From: Drechslerella dactyloides
Lineage: Eukaryota; Ascomycota; Orbiliomycetes; Orbiliales; Orbiliaceae
Direction: 5' to 3'
Assembly (NCBI GenBank): GCA_020064725.1
Contig: JAGTWJ010000007.1
Coordinates: 1,674,001 to 1,738,000 of the forward strand
DNA: 64,000 nucleotides
The first letter of the stretch is position 1. Each line of letters starts with the position of its first letter. The notes under the pieces were generated by a model, which had not been told where the DNA came from, searched no databases, and worked only from the letters and a program-made list of their open reading frames with translations. The translations under genes and the position numbers were made by a program. Of the stretch, positions 1 through 10,300 are shown in pieces.

Positions 1-371
1 AGCGGCGCTGCGGGTGGCTGGACCTGGTGGTGCTGAAGCACTCGATGATGGTCAACCATTACACGAGCCTGAATCTGACAAAGCTGGACGTGCTGGACGC
101 GCTGCCGGAGATCAAGGTCGCGGTGGGCTACCGGCGCACGGACGACGGCTCGCCCGTGGACGCGTTCCCGCCGGATCTGTCAGTCTTAAAAGAGATCGAG
201 CCGGTGTACGAGACGCTGCCGGGGTGGAAGAGCAGCATCGCGGGCCTGACTTCGTGGGAGGAGCTGCCGGCGGAGGCGAAGGGCTACGTCGAGTTTGTCG
301 AGCGGTTCGTCGGGGCGCGCGTGAGCAGCGTGGGCGTCGGCCCGGCGCGCGAGAACATGCTCTTCAAGTGA
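1..371 (+). CDS. ADE12: Adenylosuccinate synthetase, C-terminal part (gene enters from the left edge)
   Basis: The enzyme joins IMP and aspartate using GTP, the first of two steps from IMP to AMP in cytosolic purine synthesis. The visible frame runs from base 3 to a TGA at 369-371 and gives about 122 residues. It opens with the family motif RRCGWLDLVVLK, continues with SLNLTKLDVLD and EIKVAVGY, and ends GPARENMLFK. These are the conserved end of the GTP/IMP-binding core and the C-terminal helices of adenylosuccinate synthetases. No intron is needed in this part. The start and N-terminal two thirds lie outside the window. Identification is firm; only the 5' part is unknown. Confidence 0.95.
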   Translation, partial: RRCGWLDLVVLKHSMMVNHYTSLNLTKLDVLDALPEIKVAVGYRRTDDGSPVDAFPPDLSVLKEIEPVYETLPGWKSSIAGLTSWEELPAEAKGYVEFVERFVGARVSSVGVGPARENMLFK

Positions 372-1334
372 TTGTTTTTTCTTGTCATGTCACGACGGTG
401 TACTAGATGGATAGAAACGTGCGTTCGCCGGATCTTTAGATGGGCTTTTTTATCATATTGCCAGTGGAGTGAAGTGTATTGCTAGTGGGGTGAATTATAT
501 TATTCGATTATATTGCTGGTGGAGCGAATTGTATTATTCTGGAATGAACGTTATCAATGGCATGAACGGGTAGATTGCCTTTGATGGGCCCAATTTCGGC
601 GCCCAATCTTGCTTAATCTGCGGAGCCGCATCCGAAGCTTCCCACCCGCTTCCTCCCCACAGCTCACCTAGGCAGTCACTGGATCCAAGCTCGATGTCTT
701 TTCTGGCGGTATGTAATATGCACACTAACGACAATCACCGGAGAGAGCTCGCGTCTGTGCACCGCGCATGCACGTCTGTTTGTACAATGCAAGCACGGTA
801 CAAGAGGCCATGTACCGCGGTCCTGCACGACGATAATCAACGGCAGGTCACGAATGGAAGCTGCCGGCTTGCGTGGGCGGCGTCGTGTCCCCGCTGCGCC
901 CGTCCCGACGAAATTCAGGCATCTTACGAACAGCGCTCGAAAGAACCCTCGAGCGATATTTTATTTGATTCGACGATGGATAAATTGGGGACGGCAGCCT
1001 GCTCGATAGCAGGCAAAAACCCGATCGCAGCCCCGCAGTTCCAACAGTGCCAGCTGGCCGCCTCCACCGCGCCCTTCGAGATATAAAGACGGCGGTTAGT
1101 CAGCTGGCAGCTGCCGGAAGCGTCGCCCGGACACGAAACGCACATCGTCCTCGTCCTCCCTCTTGCCTCATCCACGCCCCGCATACGAAACTATACTTCC
1201 CTCCTTATCGCAGCCCTGCAGTCCCTCTCTTCCTCTCGCGACAGCTCCCCCGCCGGCTAGCGCTCTCTCCAGCCGCCGTCCTGCTGCTTCGTATTCCCCC
1301 GACCGAACGGGATTAGGGAACCCGGCGCACCGCC
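372..1334. other. Intergenic region, ADE12 3' side and transcription-factor promoter
   Basis: About 960 bases with no supported gene. The first 170 bases are AT-rich and repeat an ATT(A/G)..GTGGAGTGAA theme (near 460-540), probably the ADE12 3' flank. Bases 1150-1330 are pyrimidine-rich, as in many fungal 5' leaders, and lead into the regulator start at 1335. Open frames here do not resemble proteins. Confidence 0.6.
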
Positions 1335-4037
1335 ATGGCGCGCCATCGAATCCAGCTCGACTTCCTCATGACGCCCGCCGGCGACGTCAGGGAGGTCTAC
1401 AGCTGGGCCCACATGAACCCTGCCTCCCCCGACGCCTCCACGTCCACCTCCCATTCCAATTCAAATTCCTCGGACTCCGTCGCCTCCGCCTACAGATCCG
1501 CATCCGCCAGCCAGAGCTCCAGCGGGCCCTCCCGCATCGTCGAGCTAGCCGACAACGACGCCACCACCACCACTGCTACCACCACCGCCGCCAACGACAA
1601 CCCGCGCGCTCACGTTACCGCCCCCGCCGCCAACCGCCGCCGCGCGAGCACCAGGAGGAGCTCCAGGCCGTCCACCACCACGGACGCGGACGCGGACGAA
1701 GATGACGTCGACATGGACGACGACGACGACGATGACGACGACGACGATGCGGACGACAACGAACACGACAACGACGACTCGAGCCCGCCGGACGCCAGTC
1801 GCATCCCGGTCGGCCGCCGCGCGACAACAATCCACCACCAGCGCAAGGGCCGCGGCAAGCAGGCCTTCCGCCACCGCAAGTCGCACATCAAGTCCAAGAA
1901 TGGCTGCTTCAGCTGCAAGGAGCGGCGCGTCAAGGTGCGTTTATTATACTTTCTTTCTTTCGCTGGATTATAATGCATCGTATTCTTTCGCGCTATGTAT
2001 GCGGCTGCTGTGTCTGTGTTACCCCGTTGAGCTTCTGGTGGAGTTAATCATGCGTGTGTCTTGATTCGCCCGATTGAGGTTGTCGGTCTGCTGTGCTTGT
2101 GCCGCCACATGCGGCTCCTGCCGGACATGTCGCACGTGTCCCCACCACAACTTTGCGCAGAGTGCATTATTGCTCATGCCCTAGTATATCGCATGTCGTG
2201 TATACGAATATGCGGTACGCTTTTGAATGTATCCTCTTGCGGCTATTCCTTTGATTACATCCCCTGCTCCGTGGTACATTTATATGGGGAAATGTAGTGC
2301 GCTTGTTTTCTATACACACGTCTGCGCGCTTATTCCCGGCTTGCTACAATTTATATTTCAATTTGTCGATTCTGCATCTACACACTGGATATGTAACGTC
2401 CTAGCGAATATGTTGCGAGTCCACGAAAATTTGATACATAAGAATGGTCAAGCTAACGTGCTATTAGTGCGACGAGGCGAAGCCCGAGTGCCACAACTGC
2501 CTCAAGCGCGCCCTGCGCTGCGAGTACCCGCCGCCGCCGTCGGCGCCCGAGATCGTCTTCGCGCAGCCTTTCGTGGCCGATGGCAAAGGCGCCGCACGCG
2601 TGCCCGGCACCCGCGTGGTGACGGTGGTCCCCGTCGCGCTCAAGAAGCTGGAGAAGTCGCTCAAGCCGATCGATATGGGGCCGCACTGTCTGCCCAAGGC
2701 GCTCGAGTTCCGCATGTCCAAGTACAACCAGATCCCCGTGCAGGTCGGCATGCCGGATCTGCGTCTCATGCAGAACTTCACGATGAACGCCAGCCAGACG
2801 TTGATTCTCGGGCCGAACACCTCCCTCTGGCGCCGCGACGCCGCCGAGCTCGCCTTTAAGGTATTATTCTTAGTCCAGTTGATTCAATATCATACCGCAT
2901 GAATGCGATGCTAACTATTGGCAGCACAACTTCTTGATGCATGCGCTGCTGATGTTCTCGGCGCGCCACCTGGCGATGCTGGAGCCGCACGAGAAGGAGC
3001 ACCAGATCCTCGAGCTGCAGCACCGGCAGCACGCCCTGGGCACCCTGCGCCTGACGCTGTCGGACGTGGGCGTGACGGCGGACAACTACGACGCACTGAT
3101 CGCGGCGAACACGCTGCTGGCGTTCCACTCGTGCGCGACGTACGACCTAGGCAACGTGGACCCGGCGACAGACGAGTACCTGCCGCTGATGAACGGGGTC
3201 AAGAACATCGTCAAGGCGATGTGGGGCAAGAAGCAGGACAGCATCTTTGGCGGGCTGCTGTCCATGCCGCTGACGATGGACTCGCGCGACGTCGAGCTCG
3301 ACGGGCTCGAGATCATCGAGATGCTCGAGGACCAGGAGGAGCTCGACGGCGCCCTGCCGTTCCCGCTGCCGGAGTCCGCCATGACGGCCATGAGCCAGGC
3401 CATGACGGCCATGAGTGCCATGTCCGGACGGGACAGATGCAACCCCGCGGCAGGCTCCGCGGCGGGCTCCATGACCGGGCCCCAGCTCACCCCGTTCATC
3501 AGGGACGGGGCGCGGGACCGCGTCGGCGGGGTGCTGCAGTCGCGGCTGAAGAACAGTCTGAACCTGGTCTACGCGGACAGCATCCCGAACTTCGACTGGG
3601 CGGCGCACGGCAACATTATCTACCAAAAGGTGCTATTGTCACTGCTACCACTGCTGGAGGCGGTGCGGACGGCGCCGGACTCGATCCAGATGGACATGAC
3701 GTCGAACATTTCGTGCGCGCTGGTGGCGTGGCCGGCGATGCAGCCGGACCGGTACATTGAGCTCGTGCAGCGCAAGGACGCCAAGGCGCTGATTATCCTC
3801 GCGCACTACTATGCGGCCATGTGCCATTTGGATCTGCACGAGTGCTGGTGGCTGCAGGGGCGGCCGCGGGCGATGTGTCGGTCGATTTGTCGCGAGATTG
3901 GCGAGGCGTATCCGCATTTCATGCGGTGGCCGCGGGAGGCGTGCGGGTATGATGAATATGTATTCGACGACGACGCCGACGCCGAGGGGATACCCATCAG
4001 CGCGGCGGAGTTCATCATCGATTTCGAGAGGGTCTAA
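1335..4037 (+). CDS. Zn2Cys6 fungal transcription factor, Upc2/sterol-uptake-control-like DNA-binding domain
   Basis: Nuclear regulator of 702 aa from three exons: 1335-1934, 2468-2860 and 2925-4037. The binuclear zinc cluster is CX2C, X6, C, X6, C, X2, C, X6, C at about residues 191-218, preceded by the basic stretch RKSHIKSKNGC typical of Upc2-type regulators. The first intron (533 bp, GT-AG) falls exactly between the second and third cysteine codons, so neither exon alone encodes a cluster. Exon 1 also encodes Ser/Thr-rich sequence and a run of about 15 Asp/Glu (DNA 1711-1750). The remainder is helical and resembles the fungal_trans_2 type C-terminal domain. The second intron (2861-2924) has GTATTA, GCTAAC and CAG. 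A polyadenylation-like AATAAA follows the stop. Target genes and any ligand are unknown; sterol control is only suggested by the DNA-binding domain. Confidence 0.85.
1711..1752. repeat. (GAC)n trinucleotide run coding for an acidic stretch
   Basis: Imperfect GAC/GAT repeats within exon 1 of the Zn2Cys6 factor, encoding a run of aspartates. A length-variable coding microsatellite. Confidence 0.8.
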
Positions 4038-4499
4038 TCACATCAGACCGTTGTGGTCTCAGAGACTGCTGGTGTATTACGGGGTGAATGAAAATGGGGC
4101 TGGCGGGGATAAAATAAAAGTGGAGTTTGTCGTGTTGTATTTTGCGGCGTTTTTTGTTGACATCGGCCGGGCCATTTAGCGGAGACGATATCCTTTATTC
4201 ATTCACCGTACCATATTCTTTAGTATCATTCATTCTATTCTTCCATTCATCTATTCTCTATTTCATTCAATTCATTCTATTGGTTTGATATTGTTTTATT
4301 TCATTCTTGTGGATGTCGTTGCGAGTGCAGTTTGGTTTACGAGACAAGTTGTAGGTAGTAGCTATATGTGCGTGATAATTGGAAACTTTGGTGAGTTGGT
4401 GAACCAAAAACGGCCCGCATCCCGATGCGCTGATTCAATTTAGCTCAAACTTGCAGACGGTGTTCAGTGCACATAAACGCGGCTATCTATCACGGTGCG
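4038..4499. other. Convergent intergenic region with an imperfect ATTC repeat
   Basis: Lies between the 3' ends of the transcription factor and the 77-aa gene. Bases 4195-4280 hold an imperfect (ATTC/CATT)n tract. No gene is seen. Confidence 0.6.
4113..4118 (+). terminator. Polyadenylation-signal-like AATAAA after the Zn2Cys6 gene
   Basis: AATAAA in an A-rich context 76 bases beyond the TAA of the transcription factor. Fungal signals are loose, so this is only suggestive. Confidence 0.4.
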
Positions 4500-4924
4500 C
4501 TACTTCTTGCCGCCGGCGGAGGGCGGGGTGTAGGTCGATCCGCCCTGGCCGTTGTTGTAGTAGGTCGAGCCCTACCATCAATCACACATATCAGCGCACA
4601 CGTGCGGACGAGTGGGGATGCGGAGAGGGGGGTTAGTAGAAGCGGAGGGACGTACGTTGGGGTTGCTGTAGTAGTAGCTGCCGTTGGCGTTACTGTAGTG
4701 GTAGGAGTTTGAGTTTGATGCTCCGTCGCCGTAATCGCGGGCGCAGTAGTGGTTGCCCCTGCGATCGTTGTAATGGTGATTGCGGTGGTTAGTTTATATC
4801 TTGTATTATCTCGGAGGGTGTGTAGATGGGCGGGGTTATGTAAATATGGGATGCGGGGTGGTTACTGCGAGTTTGTGCCGGAGCTTTTATACTCGAACGA
4901 GTTGCCGCTGTTGTCGGTGGGCAT
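4500..4924 (-). CDS. Small conserved-looking Asn/Ser/Tyr/Gly-rich protein (77 aa, three exons)
   Basis: Every exon is short, so this gene is easily overlooked. On the minus strand the exons are 4866-4924, 4656-4758 and 4500-4571. The introns (4759-4865 and 4572-4655) have GTAACC and GTACGT donors and CAG and TAG acceptors; the first has a CTAAC branch site. Phases match: 59 bp ends after two codon bases, exon 2 supplies one base plus 34 codons, and exon 3 is 24 codons including stop. The product starts MPTDNSGNSFEYKSSGT, then has SQGNHYCARDYG, NSNSYHYSNANGSYYYSN and ends GSTYYNNGQGGSTYT..GGKK. I recall similar short SxxNSFEYKSSG...NHYC.RDYG proteins in many filamentous ascomycetes; their function is not known to me. 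There is no signal peptide or membrane segment. Its promoter contains the tandem array. Confidence 0.85.
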
Positions 4925-5238
4925 CTTGCGGTATATTAACGATGGCAACGGTCTCTACGACGATATCTACAACGATGATATATGATAATAGTAGATAGAG
5001 GGCTGCTGGCTGCGGTTGTGAGGATTGGTTGATGATGGGATGGAGTGCGGGGTCGAGTTTATATAGTTACAGGGTTCGAGCAGGTTGTATAGAGTTCCGT
5101 GCGACGGAGAGGTTTGTCCGCGAGCGGCATTGTGGAGAAGCCGCCAAGCGGAAAGTTCAGGCACCATTTCGAAGTTTCTCGGTGAGGTTGGTGCGATGGT
5201 GCTGCTAGTACGGATTCGGTTGGTTGTCGCGATTGGCA
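4925..5238. other. Promoter-proximal region of the 77-aa gene
   Basis: Sequence between the minus-strand start at 4924 and the first clear unit of the tandem array. The last 70 bases (5165-5238) weakly resemble the end of an array unit. No gene is seen. Confidence 0.5.
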
Positions 5239-6985
5239 GCGCATTGACGACTGCCGGTGCGCTGGGCGAAATTCCGCCTGGATCTGGTTGTATATATTCC
5301 GTGCTATCGGGAGTATCAATATTTACGCTCAGCTGTCGATATTCGGGTATGCGGTTGCATGGGTGCTGTGTATATATTCTGGTGTGGAAGTTGGCGGCGG
5401 TGGCGCATTGACGAATACGGTTGCGCTGGCCGGAATTCTGCTCGCGTCCGACGATATACACTCTGTACTATCGGGGGAAGTCGTAGAATTCATGTTTACG
5501 TCCAGTTGCCACGATGCGGGTGCATAAGTTACTTTACGCATACTACTAGTAGTCAGGTGCGAGGATGGTGTATGGTGACTATGCTGCGCTGGCCGAGATA
5601 TCGATTGCGGTCATCTGTAGAAACGTCTAGATGTCCGGAACCGTCGTTATTTTGATCTATTTGGCCAGGATGAGAGATGCGCTCGCGGTTTCGTTACTGT
5701 GGTGGAGTCCGCGTAGAATGGCTAGCCGCGAGCGCATCGACGGAGACCCGTGCGGTGGTCTATATTACGATTGCGCTCACTTGTATACATTATAAGATGT
5801 CCGGGGATGGCGATATTTATGCACATTTATCCAAATTGCGGATTGCGGCTCCGTATGGTATCTTGTGATCATACTGTATAGTAGCGTTACCATGAGCGCA
5901 TTGACGAGCGCTGCTGCGCTGGTCCAAATTACGATTGCGTCCGCTTATAACCATCTCGAGGCGTCCCTGGATATCGTTATTTGTGTATATTTATATAAAC
6001 TGCAGATTGCGGCATCGTGGCAGAGGCCGCTAACAATATACTGGATAACTGCGATCACAGGCGTATCGATGGGGATCACTGCGATGGCTGAAATTACGGC
6101 TGCGCTCGTCTGTATACATCTCTAGATGTCTATGAGCATCGTTATTTGTTTCTATTTATACGAATTGCGAAATGCAGCTTCGTATGGTATCTGGTGGTGG
6201 GCTCTCTATATAATGTACGTATACGAGCGCATCGACGGATACGCCGGCGATGGCTGAAATTACAACTGCGTCCGTCTAGATACATCTCGAGGTGTCTGGG
6301 GATACTGTTATCTGATTGTATTTATGCGAAATGAGAAATGCGGCTTCGTACAGAATCTCTTTATATAATGTGTATCAGCACAACCATGAGCGCATCGATG
6401 GTTACCGGTGCGGTGGCCCAAAGTACGACTGCGTCGGCTTGGATACATCACGAAATACCCCGGGGCGTCGCTATTCGTTCATATTTATGTAAACTGCAAG
6501 ATGCGGTCGTGATGCTGGACTCCTAAGATAGTGCGTGATAGCGCGATCGAGAGCGCATCGATGGATATTCCTGCGCTGACCGAAAGTGCGATTGCGTCCG
6601 TTTGTATACATCGTGAGGTATCCCGGGGCACCGATATTTGGCTATATTTACGAGAATTAGGAAATGCGGTATCTTGACACCGGCCATATATGAGGCAACC
6701 GCGATCGCGAGCGCATCGTCGATTTCCGCTGCGATACTCAAAACATCTATTGCGTCCGTTTATATCTCAAAGTACCACAGGGCATCGCCATTTGTCACTA
6801 TTTATGCAAGATGCGGAATGCGGCGTCGTCGGTATCTGCCCGCTATTATGGTGTATGAGCGCGATCGTGAGCGCACCGACGGGCGCTGCGGCGCTGACCG
6901 CAATTTCGACTGCATTCACGAGTATGGACATGAAGCCAGTCGGGGAAGCCATATTTACGCCCACTTACTTAACTTTTGATATGCT
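5239..6985. repeat. Degenerate tandem array, period about 163 bp, about 11 units
   Basis: Each unit begins with a GAGCGCATCGACGG-like box, then a GCTGGCCGAAAT..CGATTGCGTCCG box, a TATACATCTCGAG-like box, and a TATATTTATG..AATTGCGAAATGCGG box. Unit starts read at 5239, 5403, about 5567, 5730, 5894, about 6060, 6225, 6388, 6551, 6709 and 6869, giving steps of 158-166. Units differ mainly by C/T and G/A changes. The period is not a multiple of three and many units contain stops, so it is not protein-coding. It sits in the divergent promoter region between the 77-aa gene and the beta-galactosidase. Confidence 0.88.
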
Positions 6986-7376
6986 GTCGTGACATCGCGA
7001 GATTTGGCGAGTTGGTGTATATATGTAGTATCTCCGAACGGTCGGCGCTGCTGCGGCGGGCATTCCAGCGGGCATTCTGGCAATACCACCATCGCCATCA
7101 CGACTTCTATACTCGAGGGATAGCAGCCGGATGACGCACCGGCGACATCGAGAGATGATGTGGGAGGTTGAAGTCAGGTTCACACTTTGTTGCATTCTGG
7201 GGCAGTCCGCGTTACGCGGAATGCGGCCAAAGCGGAAGTCCAGCTTCGCGTGACGCGAGGCATCCCCGCCAATCGACTTCCGCCACAAATGCAACACGAC
7301 CCGATTCCAGCTCCACTTTGAAGTTTCGATTCCATTGAAGTCTCGATATCGCCAGTTTGGTCAGGACAATTGCAAG
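6986..7376. promoter_or_regulatory. Beta-galactosidase upstream region
   Basis: About 390 bases between the array and the beta-galactosidase start. It contains GTATATATG near 7017 as a possible TATA element and imperfect duplications (GCGGGCATTC at about 7056-7078; GCGTTACGCGGA and GCGTGACGCGAGG near 7209-7262). Promoter assignment is by position. Confidence 0.4.
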
Positions 7377-10300
7377 ATGCGCCGGCTGCTGCTGCTGCTG
7401 CTTCTGGGTGCCGCTGCCGTCTCGGCACACAATAACATCCCGCAGGTGCCCCTCGGCGGGGACGTCCGCCCGCACAGCGCCGCCCAGCGCGTGAGTCCTC
7501 AATAGAATAAAGATATCGTCACTTTGCTGAGATGGTGTTTAGGTCACCTGGGACGAGCAGTCGCTGTTCATCGACGGGCGCCGGACATTCATCTTCAGCG
7601 GCGAAGTCCATCCCTGGCGGTATCTCGCCCCGTTTCCTAGTGAATAGATAAAGAATCGTCGTGATGACGCCGTCGGTGTAGAAACCCGGTGCAGTCGCTC
7701 CACCTCGACGTCCTCCAGAAACTGAAAGGTCCAGAATCTTGATCCCTCATCTCCATCTCGACATTTACTGACGCTTGAATCGGACAGCCGCCGGCTTCAA
7801 TGCCGTCTCGATTTACTTCCACTGGGGCGCCGTCGAGTACGAGCGCGGCGTCTTCCGCTGGAACAAGATCTTTGACCTCCAGCCCTTCCTCGACGCCGCG
7901 AAGCAGGCCGGTCTCTACGTCATCGCCCGGCCGGGTCCTTATGTGAGTTCATCTCCACCTCCTCCGGCTGGTGATGTTTCTCTCATTTCCGACTCCGACG
8001 ATGCTAATTTGCCCAGGTGAACGCCGAAACTTCTGGGTGAGTCCTCAACCACTCCTCCTCCTCCTCCTCCTCCTCCTTCTTCTTCTTCTTCTTCTTCTTC
8101 TTCTTCTTCTTCTTCTTCTTCCTCGCTATCACCATCATCGTCATCTTGTCCTGTTTCTCCCTCTTCTATTTTCACTTCTCCCTTTCCCTCCCCACCCTCT
8201 CTCCCTTCCATTCGACTCTTCACAATCGCCATCATCTCCTTCTCTCCACTTCCCTCTTCCTCCCTCTCATCCCTCTGCTCTCCACCCCCCTCCACTCTTC
8301 ATCTTCACTCTCTGTTCTCTGTTCTCCGTTCTCCCTATTCTACTGTCTGCTGTCGGCTCTCTACTCGCTTTTACTCTATCCCCTCTCTCTATCTATCTAC
8401 CCTGCTCTCTATACTCGCTCTCCATTCTTAATTCACTATTCTTAGTTCTCTTCTGCTCCTCTCTCCGCTCCCGCTAACAGCACCAGGGGTGGCTTCCCCG
8501 GCTGGGGCACCCGCGTCGAGGGCCTCTGGCGCAAGTCCAACGAAAACTACACCGCCGCCTACAAGCCCTTCGTCCGCGAATTCGGCGCCCTCATCGCGAA
8601 GAACGAAATCACCCGCGGCGGGCCCATCATCCTCGTCCAGGTCGAGAACGAGTACTCGGGCTTCGGCGACGGCCACGAGGACTTCAAATACGAAGAGGAG
8701 CTGCTCGCCGCCTTCAAAGATGCCGGCATCACCGTTCCCACCATTTGTGACGACGCCTGGTTAGGTACATTTCTCCTCTTTCTTCTTCTTCTCCTCCTTC
8801 ATCCCTCCTTCCTCCTCCCCCTCCTCCCCTCCTCATCTTCATCTTCATCTTCATCTTCATCTTCATCTCTATCTCTATCTTCCTCCTCCCTTCGTTCATC
8901 CTCCTTTCCCAGCTCCTTCCTCCAGCTCCCTCCTCCGTTCCTCCGGCTCCTTTCTCCTATCGTTCACCCCTCACCCCTCACCCCTCACCCCTCACCCCTC
9001 ACCCCTCACCCCTCCCCTCTTCCTCTTCCACCGAGTGCTCTTATAATACCGAACGCTCTCTCCGAATAAGCACGCTCGTCCAACCTCCATCTAAGACCAC
9101 GCTAATGATTATTAGGGGGGAACTTTCAGTCCGTCGACATCTACGGCTGGAACAGCTACCCGCTCGGCTTCGACTGCTCCCACCCCGAGGTCTGGCACAG
9201 CGCCCCGCCGGACTACTTTTACAACCTCTACAACAGCAAGATCCGTCGCCACGCGCCCAAGTCCATCCTCGAGCTCCAAGCAGGTGGCTTTGACGGATGG
9301 TAAGCATTTCACCCCGTTGTCGTCTAATGCACTTGCTGATTCAATTGTGCACAGGGGAGGCGCTGGCTATGACGCCTGCGGCAAGTTGATCGGCCCAGAG
9401 TTTGAAAGAGGTTCGTACAATATCTCACAACCCTTCCCCATGCCGCGTCAAAGAGTTATAATTTGACATTGGACAGTCTTCTACAAGGGCATGTACGGCT
9501 CTGCGGTCAGCATCATGAACCTCTACATGGTTTTCGGTGGAACCAACTGGGGTGAGCCCTTTCCACAATCCTTCCATTTTATTCGCCACTAACCATCCGC
9601 AGGACAACTGGCCGAGCCCGGCGTCTACACCTCGTAAGTGCTCATTTGCACAAGCACCCTCACACGATAGAGCTAACGCCCGCAGCTACGACTACGGAGC
9701 CATCATCCGCGAGGATCGCCGCCTCCGCGACAAATACTACGAGCTCAAGCTGCAGACCAACTTTCTAAAAGTCAGCCCGACGTACCTGACCTCTGCCCCC
9801 TGGCAGCTCACCGAGAGACAGCAAACCGACATTCTCAAAGGCACCAGAGGCGTCGTCCTGACCGTCCTCGAGGACACCCACCGCTCCCGCACAAAGTTCT
9901 ACATTATTAGGTATTACCGTTTTTCACAGTCAGCGTATGAGCACCGCTAACTGCAGCAGACAGAAGGATTTTTCGAAATTCAAGACGATCAACTACCGCA
10001 TCGACCTCGACACCAGCGTTGGGAGCCTGGCCGTCCCCCAGCTGAAGTCTGGCACATCGCTCGAGCTCCAGCCGCGAGACTCAAACATCCTCGTCACCGA
10101 CTACCGCGCCGGAAGCGCATACATCATCTACTCCACGGCAGAAATATACACCTGGTGAGACTAATATCAAGTCCTTCGCGTACGGAGCTGACAGCGTGCA
10201 GGCAGGAAATCGACGGAATGACGTACATCTTCGTCTACGGCGACCCCGGCGAGCAGCACGAAGCAGCGTTTAGGACAGCCGAAAAAGTCGACGTCCACAT

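Noticed and set aside
3629..3660. Possible intron donor GTGCTATTG in exon 3 of the Zn2Cys6 gene
   Set aside because: The frame reads through with protein-like sequence and no good acceptor in phase is near.
5239..6985. Short open frames inside the tandem array (for example MSALTS.. and MSASMV..)
   Set aside because: They recur because the DNA repeats. The period is not a multiple of three, units carry stops, and unit differences are not biased to silent sites.
8965..9014. Possible telomere-like repeat
   Set aside because: The unit is TCACCCC, not CCCTAA/TTAGGG, and it lies within an intron of a functional gene.
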